Assembly: GCA_022361135.1 (NCBI GenBank)
Contig: JAKSBM010000409.1
Coordinates: 1-5,588, forward strand
DNA: 5,588 bases
Reading direction: 5' to 3'
Origin: Desulfobacterales bacterium
GTDB lineage: Bacteria > Desulfobacterota > Desulfobacteria > Desulfobacterales > Desulfobacteraceae
Below the pieces are notes generated by a model. That model was not told the origin of the DNA. It saw only the letters and a list, made by a program, of their open reading frames with translations, and searched no databases. Both the position numbers and the translations under genes were made by a program. Of this stretch, positions 1 through 5,588 are shown one piece after another; the first letter of the stretch is position 1; every line of letters begins with the position of its first letter.

Positions 1-1
1 C

Positions 2-1648
2 TTCCGTTGGGAATCCCTGTGGGCCTTTTTTTTTTTTTTTCTTTCGGTTTTTGTCACCACGGTGGCCCTGGTGCGGATCAATCATCCCCAGGGATTGTTC
101 CGGGATTCCGTCTACCTGTCCAGCCGGATCATGGCCCGGGCCATTCCCCTGACCATCCTGTTGTTTTTCCTTTTTCCCCGTTTGCCCGGCAGTGTGTTCG
201 GCATCCGGGAGAATACCCTTTCCGGCCGGTCCGGCTTTTCCGAGGAATTGCGACCCGGCAGCATTGCCCGGGTGGGCAAGGACAATAGTTTGGCCTTCAG
301 GGCTGTTTTTGACGAGCCCCTGCCCCGGGAGTTGGGCCTCTACTGGCGGACCATTGTTTTTGATACCTTTGACGGGCGGAGCTGGCGGCCCGGGAAGGCC
401 CGGGATTTCCAGGACCAGGTGGATCCCTATGCCCCCGGGGGGATTCTGGGTTACCTGATCCGGCTGGAGCCCCACCGCAGCCGATGGCTTCCGGCCCTGG
501 ACATGCCCATTGACGCCCCGGAGGAGACCCAATTGACCCGGAGCCAGACCCTCCAAAGCCAACGGCCGGTTTCCAAGGCCCGGAAATACCGGGTCAGTTC
601 CCTGGTGCCCCCGGCGGAAACTGATTGGGAAACCCTGGCCGGGATCATGGACGGTCGGGGTGGGGAGGATTTCGGGGGGGCTTCCCTAAATGAAAAATGG
701 ATTAAAATTTCCTACTCCGGCAATCCCGCCGCCGTGAACCTGGCCAAGGATCTGGCCCGGGGAGCCAAATCCGTGGATGGGGTGGTCCATCGGTTCCTGG
801 CGCATTTCAGGAATCGGGACTTTGTTTACTCCCTTTCTCCCCCCCGGTTGGGGCGCTCCCCCCTGGATGATTTTTTGCTTAAGACCCGGTCCGGCTATTG
901 TGAACACTATGCCTCGGCCTTTGCCTACATGATGAATGCCGTGGGCATTCCCGCCCGGGTGGTGGGGGGCTTTTTGGGAGGTGAGGTGAACCCCTATGGG
1001 AATTATGTCACCGTGCTCAATGCCTATGCCCATGCCTGGACCGAAATTTACCATCCCTCCCGGGGATGGGTACGGGTGGATCCCACCCTGGCCGTTTCTC
1101 CGGAGAGATTGGTGGAAAATCCAGACGGCCGGCCCATCCACGGGGGGATTGGGGAAAAAATCGCATTCTGGCAGAAAATCCGGTGGGGGCTGGAGGCCAT
1201 GAACCTGGGCTGGGAGGCCTGGTTTTCCGGCTATGCCCTGGGGGAGCAAAAGGCATTGCTTCGTCGCCTGGGATTTGATACGGCTATGGATTCCTGGAAT
1301 TGGAACACGGCCCTCCTTTTAATTTCCCTTTTGGTCGGGGTCCTGGGCACCGCCCTTGGGCTGAGAACCCTGTTGGGAATGGGGAAACAGGATCCGGTGG
1401 TGGTGGCCTACCATCGGTTCTGCCGCCGGCTGGACCGGGTGGGGATCCACCGTCAGCCCCACCAGGGGGCCCTGGCCTTTGCCCGGTCCGCCCGGGAAAA
1501 ACGGCCGGACCTGGGGCCGGAGATCGATGAGATCAGCCGCCTGTACATTGGGCTCCGTTATGCCCATTCCACCGGGAATCGTGGGGAAATTCGCCGATTG
1601 GGCCGCAGGGTAAGGGCCTTTAAGCCCCGGCGTCCCCCCAAAATTTGA
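2..1648 (+). CDS. tgpA: TgpA-family membrane protein with periplasmic transglutaminase-like domain (5' end missing)
   Basis: This is the 3' part of a DUF3488/transglutaminase-like (TgpA) gene. The frame is open to the left edge, so the GTG at 62 is not the real start. Numbering from base 2, hydrophobic segments lie at about residues 6-24 and 46-64, the latter ending in FPRLPG, a hallmark of this family. A large extracytoplasmic part follows. The transglutaminase core (about 255-375) has the Cys-His-Asp triad: C300 in GYCEHYA, H344 in AHAW and D360 in VDPT. A further membrane helix lies near 435-459, and the tail (about 465-548) resembles DUF4129, with an H-Q-T-like stretch and YIGLRYA. Members sit in the inner membrane with the catalytic domain outside; their substrates are poorly known. 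Family genes often follow moxR and DUF58 genes, which would lie upstream of this window. The family call is firm; enzymatic activity is inferred from the intact triad. Confidence 0.9.
   Translation, partial: FRWESLWAFFFFFLSVFVTTVALVRINHPQGLFRDSVYLSSRIMARAIPLTILLFFLFPRLPGSVFGIRENTLSGRSGFSEELRPGSIARVGKDNSLAFRAVFDEPLPRELGLYWRTIVFDTFDGRSWRPGKARDFQDQVDPYAPGGILGYLIRLEPHRSRWLPALDMPIDAPEETQLTRSQTLQSQRPVSKARKYRVSSLVPPAETDWETLAGIMDGRGGEDFGGASLNEKWIKISYSGNPAAVNLAKDLARGAKSVDGVVHRFLAHFRNRDFVYSLSPPRLGRSPLDDFLLKTRSGYCEHYASAFAYMMNAVGIPARVVGGFLGGEVNPYGNYVTVLNAYAHAWTEIYHPSRGWVRVDPTLAVSPERLVENPDGRPIHGGIGEKIAFWQKIRWGLEAMNLGWEAWFSGYALGEQKALLRRLGFDTAMDSWNWNTALLLISLLVGVLGTALGLRTLLGMGKQDPVVVAYHRFCRRLDRVGIHRQPHQGALAFARSAREKRPDLGPEIDEISRLYIGLRYAHSTGNRGEIRRLGRRVRAFKPRRPPKI
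26..40 (+). repeat. 15-base T homopolymer inside the tgpA reading frame
   Basis: Fifteen consecutive T residues encode five Phe in an N-terminal membrane helix of the TgpA protein. The frame after the run gives the expected family sequence. In the 25 bases before it all three frames are open, so the window alone cannot prove that the run length is right. Confidence 0.95.
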
Positions 1649-1667
1649 TCTGACCCGATTCACCCAT

Positions 1668-1673
1668 AAGGAG
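1668..1673 (+). promoter_or_regulatory. Shine-Dalgarno for mutY
   Basis: AAGGAG lies six bases before the TTG at 1680 and decides that start. The first ATG codons in this frame (residues 26 and 35) would remove conserved N-terminal MutY sequence. Confidence 0.8.
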
Positions 1674-1679
1674 TCTGCC

Positions 1680-2783
1680 TTGACCTTTGCATCCGGGGAT
1701 ATTCCCCAAATACAGCGTCGCCTTCATTCCTGGTTCCATGGCCACCGCCGGACAATGCCCTGGCGGGCCGAGCCGGGGAAGATGGGCGATCCCTATGGCG
1801 TCTGGGTTTCCGAGGTCATGCTCCAGCAGACCCAGGTGAAAACCGTGATCCCCTATTATCTCCGTTTCATGGAATCATACCCCTCCCTGGAAGATCTGGC
1901 CCGATGTGATCTGGATGGGCTGCTTAAATCCTGGGAGGGGCTGGGCTATTATGCCCGGGCCCGGAATCTCCACCGGGCGGCAAGGCAGGTTTGCGATGAA
2001 TTAAATGGGCAGATCCCCGACGATTATGACGGGTTCAAGGCCCTGCCCGGGGTGGGGGATTACATTGCCTCGGCCGTGCTTTCCATTGCCCATGACGCCC
2101 CCCATGCCGTGGTGGATGGAAATGTGAAACGGGTTCTGGCCCGGCTCCTCTGCCTGGATACCCCGGTGAACCATTCGTCCGCCCATAAAATTTTCAAATC
2201 CCATGCCCAATCCCTGCTGGACCGGGAGCGCCCCGGGGATTTCAACCAGGCCCTCATGGAATTGGGGGCCCTGGTCTGCACCCCCAAATCCCCCGGATGT
2301 GACCGATGTCCCCTGGCCGGTTACTGCCGGAGCCTGGAACGGGATGGGGTTTCGGATTTTCCCAAACGGGTGAAGTCCAAAAAGGTCCCCTGCCACCACA
2401 TCGGCGTGGGAATCATCCGCCGGGGACAGGAATTCCTGATCACCCGGAGGAAAACCAACGGCCTTCTGGGGGGACTCTGGGAATTCCCCGGGGGAAAGGT
2501 GGAATCGGGGGAATCGGCCGAAGATGCCTGTGTCCGGGAAATCCGTGAGGAAACCGGCCTGGAGGTTGCCGTGGCTTCCCACCTCACCCGGGTGCGCCAT
2601 GCCTATACCCATTTTAAGATTGAAATGGACGTCTTTTATTGTGATTATGTGTCTGGGGATGTCCGGTTGAACGGTCCCACCGACCATCGCTGGATCACCC
2701 GGGATCGCATGGACGATTTTGCCTTTCCCCGGGCCAATTTGAAATTTATCCCCTTGATTGAACCCCCGGAAATGGAGGCGTGA
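1680..2783 (+). CDS. mutY: Adenine DNA glycosylase MutY with complete C-terminal Nudix box
   Basis: MutY removes adenine mispaired with 8-oxoguanine, preventing G:C to T:A mutations. The 367-residue product has the whole family signature. The proposed catalytic Glu is E45 in [11 protein letters not shown]. The helix-hairpin-helix is [10 protein letters not shown] (122-131), and the catalytic Asp is D146 in [12 protein letters not shown]. The 4Fe-4S ligands C200, C207, C210 and C216 have C-x6-C-x2-C-x5-C spacing. The C-terminal domain (about 238-365) resembles MutT. Unlike E. coli MutY, whose copy is degenerate, it has a full Nudix box at 272-294 (G-x5-E-x7-RE-I-x-EE-x-G-L). The loop that reads 8-oxoguanine in characterised MutY proteins (FSH) appears here as YTH at 309-311. 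The start is TTG with a strong Shine-Dalgarno. The gene lies 31 bases after tgpA and touches the CDF gene, so it is probably in an operon. Hydrolysis of 8-oxo-dGTP by the Nudix part is inference only. Confidence 0.95.
   Translation: MTFASGDIPQIQRRLHSWFHGHRRTMPWRAEPGKMGDPYGVWVSEVMLQQTQVKTVIPYYLRFMESYPSLEDLARCDLDGLLKSWEGLGYYARARNLHRAARQVCDELNGQIPDDYDGFKALPGVGDYIASAVLSIAHDAPHAVVDGNVKRVLARLLCLDTPVNHSSAHKIFKSHAQSLLDRERPGDFNQALMELGALVCTPKSPGCDRCPLAGYCRSLERDGVSDFPKRVKSKKVPCHHIGVGIIRRGQEFLITRRKTNGLLGGLWEFPGGKVESGESAEDACVREIREETGLEVAVASHLTRVRHAYTHFKIEMDVFYCDYVSGDVRLNGPTDHRWITRDRMDDFAFPRANLKFIPLIEPPEMEA
2774..2778 (+). promoter_or_regulatory. Shine-Dalgarno for the CDF gene, inside mutY
   Basis: GGAGG lies in the last codons of mutY. 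It is seven bases before the ATG at 2786 but only one base before the GTG at 2780. The ATG is therefore the likely start, although the GTG overlapping the mutY TGA is a possible longer form (two extra residues). Confidence 0.75.
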
Positions 2784-2785
2784 TC

Positions 2786-3706
2786 ATGGATATCCAGGAT
2801 AGCTGCAGTCCCACATCAAAAATCGCCCAGAAGGAGATCCAAAGGGTCACCTGGATCGGCCTGGTGGGCAATGTTCTCCTTTCCATGGTGAAATTATTCC
2901 TGGGGTTGGCCGGGAACAGTCAGGCCGTGGTGGCCGATGCCATCCACAGCTTTTCCGACACCTCCTCGGACATTGTGATCCTGGTGGGGGTGAAATACTG
3001 GAATGCCCCGGCCGATGAATCCCATCCCTTTGGCCATCGAAAGATTGAATCCTTTGTCACCATTTTCATCGGCCTCCTTCTCCTGGGAGCCGCCGGGGGC
3101 ATTGCCTATTCCGCCATCCTGGGGATCATGGATCCGGTGGGCACGGCTCCGGGATTCCTGGTGATTTTCGGGCCCTTGCTTTCCATTTTAGTGAAGGAGT
3201 TTTTATTCCGCATCACCCACCGGGTGGGGGTGAAACACAATGCCTCTTCGGTGAAGGCCAATGCCTGGCACCACCGCACCGATGCCTTGTCCTCCATCCC
3301 CGTACTCCTGGCGGTGCTGGGGGCCCTGATCAGCCCCAAACTGGCCTTTCTGGATCCGGTGGGGGCCCTCCTGGTTTCGGTTTTCATCGTCAAGGTGGGG
3401 GGGGAAATCCTCTTTTCCAGCATCAATGAACTTCTGGATGCGGGCATGTCCCGGGCCGAGGTGGATCAATTGGCCGGGTTTATCCGTTCCCTGCCCGGTG
3501 TCCACGGGGTCCACCGTATCCGTACCCGGCGCCTGGCCGGGGCCTATTCCATCGATCTCCACCTGGAGGTGGACGGGGAACTCAGCGTCCGCCAGGGCCA
3601 CGATATCTCCGAGCAGGTCCGCAGCGAAATCCTCGAGGGAAACGACCATATCATCGATGTCATGGTCCACCTTGAGCCTCCCTTGAATTCAACTGCCACA
3701 ATGTGA
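2786..3706 (+). CDS. Cation diffusion facilitator (CDF) family metal exporter
   Basis: CDF proteins are dimeric inner-membrane antiporters that move divalent metals out of the cytoplasm using the proton gradient. The 306-residue product has the usual length and layout: six membrane segments, then a cytoplasmic dimerisation domain from about residue 218. The transport-site motif in helix 2 is ADAIHSFSD (H54, D58), and in helix 5 it is HHRTD (H162, D166), so both halves are HxxxD. The loop motif HPFGHRKIE (80-88) is diagnostic. In the tail, His in LHLEV, QGHDIS and VHLEP match the three His of the zinc sites in E. coli FieF. HxxxD in both halves, as in ZitB, favours Zn2+ (perhaps also Cd2+ or Co2+) over Mn2+ or Fe2+; this is inference. 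A run of eight G lies in the frame at 3397-3404. The gene is probably translationally coupled to mutY. No metal-responsive operator is visible. Confidence 0.9.
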   Translation: MDIQDSCSPTSKIAQKEIQRVTWIGLVGNVLLSMVKLFLGLAGNSQAVVADAIHSFSDTSSDIVILVGVKYWNAPADESHPFGHRKIESFVTIFIGLLLLGAAGGIAYSAILGIMDPVGTAPGFLVIFGPLLSILVKEFLFRITHRVGVKHNASSVKANAWHHRTDALSSIPVLLAVLGALISPKLAFLDPVGALLVSVFIVKVGGEILFSSINELLDAGMSRAEVDQLAGFIRSLPGVHGVHRIRTRRLAGAYSIDLHLEVDGELSVRQGHDISEQVRSEILEGNDHIIDVMVHLEPPLNSTATM

Positions 3707-3712
3707 TATACA
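3683..3712 (+). promoter_or_regulatory. Possible sigma-70-type promoter for the MOSC-YcaO pair
   Basis: TTGAAT at 3683-3688 and TATACA at 3707-3712 each match four of six consensus positions, with an 18-base spacer, at the very end of the CDF gene. The position suits transcription of the MOSC gene after a 123-base gap. The match is weak and other starts are possible, such as one using TATAAA at 3722-3727, which has no good -35 box. Confidence 0.25.
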
Positions 3713-3749
3713 ACCCCTCGGTATAAATCCGGAATCATGGGGAAACACA

Positions 3750-3766
3750 GGGGGAATTCATCCCCC
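3750..3766 (+). promoter_or_regulatory. Hairpin in the leader before the MOSC gene
   Basis: GGGGGA (3750-3755) pairs perfectly with TCCCCC (3761-3766) around a five-base loop. No T run follows, so it is a poor intrinsic terminator. It may be a weak stop after the CDF gene, part of a leader structure, or chance in a region rich in G and C runs. Confidence 0.4.
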
Positions 3767-3770
3767 GTCC

Positions 3771-3794
3771 ATTCCCTTGTTCCGGGCTGGGAAT
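3771..3794 (+). promoter_or_regulatory. Second small hairpin in the MOSC leader
   Basis: ATTCCC (3771-3776) can pair with GGGAAT (3789-3794) around a 12-base loop. It lies between the first hairpin and the Shine-Dalgarno at 3817. It is short, so it counts mainly as part of the possible leader fold. Confidence 0.3.
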
Positions 3795-3816
3795 ATGCCG
3801 AAGATCAATCCATTTG

Positions 3817-3822
3817 AGGAGG
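3817..3822 (+). promoter_or_regulatory. Shine-Dalgarno for the MOSC gene
   Basis: AGGAGG lies seven bases before the GTG at 3830 but one base before the in-frame GTG at 3824. The later start is therefore preferred, and it gives the typical MKIVSI-type N-terminus of this family. Confidence 0.75.
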
Positions 3823-3829
3823 GGTGTTT

Positions 3830-4264
3830 GTGAAAATCGTATCCATTGCCGTGAGCCGGAAAAAGGGGGTCACCAAGACCTGTGCCGACCAGGCTGAACT
3901 CATTGAAAACCACGGAATCCAGGGGGATGCCCATGCCGGCGACTGGCATCGTCAGGTCAGCTTCCTGGCCGCCGAACAGATCCAGTCCGCATCCGATGCC
4001 GGGCCCACTCCCCTTAATTTTGGGGATTTTGCCGAAAATGTCGCCACCACCGGGGTGGACTGGAAGTCCCTGCCCGTGGGACAGCAGGTCCGACTGGGGG
4101 AAACCGCCCGTGTGGAAATCACCCAGATCGGTAAGGAATGCCATAAAAAATGTGCCATTTATTACCGGACCGGGGATTGCATTATGCCCAGAGAAGGTGT
4201 ATTTGCAAAGGTTCTTAAGGGAGGAATCATTAAAGTAGGAGATCCTGTTATTCTGGTGGATTAG
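3830..4264 (+). CDS. Stand-alone MOSC-domain protein
   Basis: MOSC domains occur at the C-terminus of molybdenum-cofactor sulfurases and in small single-domain proteins such as YiiM. They are thought to bind cofactor or carry sulfur on a conserved Cys. This 144-residue protein is a single MOSC domain. Visible family motifs are GIQGDAHAGDWHRQVS (29-44), FGDFAEN (64-70), LPVGQQVRLG (81-90), QIGKECHKKC (99-108) and MPREGVFAKVL (119-129). C104 is the likely conserved Cys; C108 and C117 lie close by. There is no membrane segment or signal peptide, so it is probably cytoplasmic. It lacks the PLP-dependent sulfurase domain, the MOSC N-terminal beta-barrel and the MogA domain to which some relatives are fused. 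Its 3' end uses more AT-rich codons than the rest of the window. The YcaO gene follows 39 bases later. The family is secure; the cellular role is unknown. Confidence 0.88.
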   Translation: MKIVSIAVSRKKGVTKTCADQAELIENHGIQGDAHAGDWHRQVSFLAAEQIQSASDAGPTPLNFGDFAENVATTGVDWKSLPVGQQVRLGETARVEITQIGKECHKKCAIYYRTGDCIMPREGVFAKVLKGGIIKVGDPVILVD

Positions 4265-4290
4265 CGGGACGACATGAACACATCAGCTTG

Positions 4291-4295
4291 AAAGG
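4291..4295 (+). promoter_or_regulatory. Shine-Dalgarno for the YcaO gene
   Basis: AAAGG lies eight bases before the ATG at 4304. An in-frame TGA at 4289-4291 means no earlier start is possible, so 4304 is the first available start codon. Confidence 0.65.
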
Positions 4296-4303
4296 CAAAA
4301 CCC

Positions 4304-5588
4304 ATGAAAATCCAACTCAAGGATGCCGTTAAAGGATATACGTACGACCAGGACAAAATCATGTCCCCCCAAGACACCGTGAAACGATTTAAGGAACGGG
4401 CCGCAGCCCAGGATCTGGATATTCTGAGCCAGACCCGCCGCATTGACAGCGGTCGCCTGGACATTCCGGTCTTTTTCAGTGAATGCGGGGCCGATGCCCG
4501 GGACATCATCGGCACCAACAAGCAGATGGGCAAGGGCGGTACCCCGGAGCAATCCGAAGCCTCCGCCGTCATGGAACTGGCCGAGCGGTTCAGCTTTTTT
4601 TCCTTTGTCAAAGACGAGGACAATTTCTTTTACTCCACCCCCAAGGAATTGGGGGAAAAGGCCCTGGATTACGATCGCATCATCCAGTCCGTCCACGACA
4701 ATGAAGACGACGCCCGGGCCGTGAAGCCGGTTTTTGACAAACTTCCCCTGAAATGGACCCGGGGATTTGACCTGACCACGGGGGAGGAAGTGAACATCCC
4801 CTTTAACTGGTTCTACATGATCAACGAATTCAACGGTCCCTCTGCCGGGAATTGCAATGAAGAAGCCCTGAGCCAGGGCATCTGCGAACTGGTGGAACGC
4901 CACACCTCGGCCCTGGTCAGCCTGGGAGAACGCCAGGTGCCGGGCATCCGCCTGGATTCCTTCACCGATCCCCTGGTGGTGGAGATGCTGGAAAAATATG
5001 AAAAACAGGGCATTAAAGTTTATGCCACGGACCTGACCCTGGACACGGGGATTCCCACCATTGCCGTTCTGGCCTGGGATCCGGCCACCTTTCCCGTGGA
5101 AAGTGAAATCGTCTGGACCGCCGGGACCTCCCCGGATCCGGAAAAGGCCATGAGCCGGGCCCTCACCGAAGTGGCCCAGTTGGCCGGTGATTTCAACTCC
5201 GGCTCCAATTATGTGGCCTCGGGCCTGCCCAAGTTCACCGACATTGAAGATGCCCGGTTCATCACCCACCCCGAAACCATGGTGGATGTCCAGGATATGC
5301 CCAACCTGGCTTCGGATAATATCCGCCACGAGGTGGAGGCATTGCGGGACACCCTGAAGGAACGGGGATTCCACCTGCTGGTCATGGATACCCGGCACAA
5401 GGGGCTGGATATTCCGGCCTTTTACACCATCATGCCCGGTGCCCATTTCCGGGAACGGGCCGCCAACGCCAGTGTGGGCATGTTCGCCGCCCGCCTCATC
5501 ACGGAAAACCTGGATCCCTTCACTGCCCTGGTTCGCCTGGAAGAGTTGGAGGATTGCCTGCCCGACCAGTATTACACCAGCTTTTACA
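4304..5588 (+). CDS. YcaO-domain protein (ATP-dependent amide-activating family), 3' end missing
   Basis: YcaO enzymes use ATP to phosphorylate backbone amides, forming azolines, thioamides or amidines. E. coli YcaO is instead linked to RimO-dependent methylthiolation of ribosomal protein S12. The window holds 428 codons with no stop. Nucleotide-binding features are QMGKGGTPEQSEASAVMELAER (residues 74-95, written here as the family's GKG plus ExxER helix), with E91, E94 and R95. The second helix is SAGNCNEEALSQGICELVER (180-199), with E187, Q191, E195 and E198. A family-like DLTLDTGIP strand follows the core, and an IMPGAH segment lies near 376-381. The protein continues at least 45 residues past that point with acidic helical sequence. 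This resembles the long E. coli type with a C-terminal extension rather than short azoline-forming YcaO proteins, which end in PxPxP. No precursor peptide, TfuA, E1-like partner or protease gene is visible. The family call is strong; reaction and substrate are unknown. Confidence 0.88.
   Translation, partial: MKIQLKDAVKGYTYDQDKIMSPQDTVKRFKERAAAQDLDILSQTRRIDSGRLDIPVFFSECGADARDIIGTNKQMGKGGTPEQSEASAVMELAERFSFFSFVKDEDNFFYSTPKELGEKALDYDRIIQSVHDNEDDARAVKPVFDKLPLKWTRGFDLTTGEEVNIPFNWFYMINEFNGPSAGNCNEEALSQGICELVERHTSALVSLGERQVPGIRLDSFTDPLVVEMLEKYEKQGIKVYATDLTLDTGIPTIAVLAWDPATFPVESEIVWTAGTSPDPEKAMSRALTEVAQLAGDFNSGSNYVASGLPKFTDIEDARFITHPETMVDVQDMPNLASDNIRHEVEALRDTLKERGFHLLVMDTRHKGLDIPAFYTIMPGAHFRERAANASVGMFAARLITENLDPFTALVRLEELEDCLPDQYYTSFY

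Noticed and set aside
62..64. GTG as the start of the TgpA-family gene
   Set aside because: The same frame is open upstream to the window edge and encodes hydrophobic membrane sequence, and no Shine-Dalgarno precedes the GTG. The gene is cut by the edge.
7..288. Alternative + strand frame through the T15 run that could be a small membrane protein
   Set aside because: After the T run it becomes Pro/Gly/His-rich nonsense overlapping conserved TgpA sequence. It is only relevant as the product of slippage at the T tract.
686..1249. Long - strand open frame opposite tgpA
   Set aside because: The + strand encodes the transglutaminase triad here; the antisense product is biased in composition and has no known motif.
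2468..2511. G-rich and palindromic stretch within the Nudix-box coding region
   Set aside because: The bases are explained by conserved Gly, Phe and Pro codons in this genome's GGG/CCC style, and the loops between G runs are too long for a standard quadruplex.
2001..2687. Long - strand open frame opposite mutY
   Set aside because: It is a shadow of the MutY coding frame with a Gly/His/Pro-rich translation and no Shine-Dalgarno that I could identify.
2786..3706. Magnetosome-type CDF (MamB/MamM)
   Set aside because: Both metal sites are HxxxD, unlike those of MamB, and no other magnetosome gene is in the window. An ordinary zinc-type CDF fits better.
4203..4231. Possible promoter for the YcaO gene within the end of the MOSC gene
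   Set aside because: TTGCAA resembles a -35 box, but no hexamer at 16-18 bases resembles a -10 box.
4283..5446. A 387-codon open frame on the - strand opposite the YcaO gene
   Set aside because: The translation is Gly-, His- and Val-rich low-complexity sequence with no recognisable domain, while the + strand frame encodes clear YcaO motifs. Strong third-position GC bias explains the open antisense frame.

Overview
The window suggests a moderately GC-rich Gram-negative bacterium. Codon choice leans heavily on GCC, CCC, GGG and CGG, giving many short G and C runs and frequent CCCGGG-type words. The gene repertoire and codon style remind me of the Desulfobacterota (Desulfobacteraceae-like). That placement is an impression from protein style, not a search result. 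All five genes lie on the + strand. I see no tRNA, rRNA, insertion sequence, phage gene or CRISPR array.

Layout. (1) Bases 2-1648 hold the 3' part of a TgpA-family gene, a membrane-anchored periplasmic transglutaminase-like protein. It enters from the left edge and contains a run of 15 T. (2) Bases 1680-2783 encode MutY, an adenine DNA glycosylase whose C-terminal domain carries a complete Nudix box. (3) Bases 2786-3706 encode a cation diffusion facilitator (CDF) metal exporter; its Shine-Dalgarno lies inside the mutY tail. (4) Bases 3707-3829 are a leader with two small hairpins and an alternative pairing that would cover the next Shine-Dalgarno. (5) Bases 3830-4264 encode a small stand-alone MOSC protein. 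(6) From 4304 to the right edge runs a YcaO-domain protein, open at its 3' end.

How the genes may work together. The first three are tightly packed (31-base gap, then contact) with no terminator between them, so they are probably co-transcribed. Their products (cell-envelope transglutaminase-like protein, oxidative DNA repair, metal efflux) share no obvious pathway, although repair of 8-oxoguanine damage and metal efflux could both serve stress tolerance. The MOSC and YcaO genes are 39 bases apart and may form a second unit. YcaO proteins activate backbone amides with ATP, some to make thioamides, and MOSC domains are associated with cysteine-bound sulfur handling. A functional link is therefore conceivable but unproven. 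This pair, with the YcaO substrate unknown, is the most interesting part of the window.
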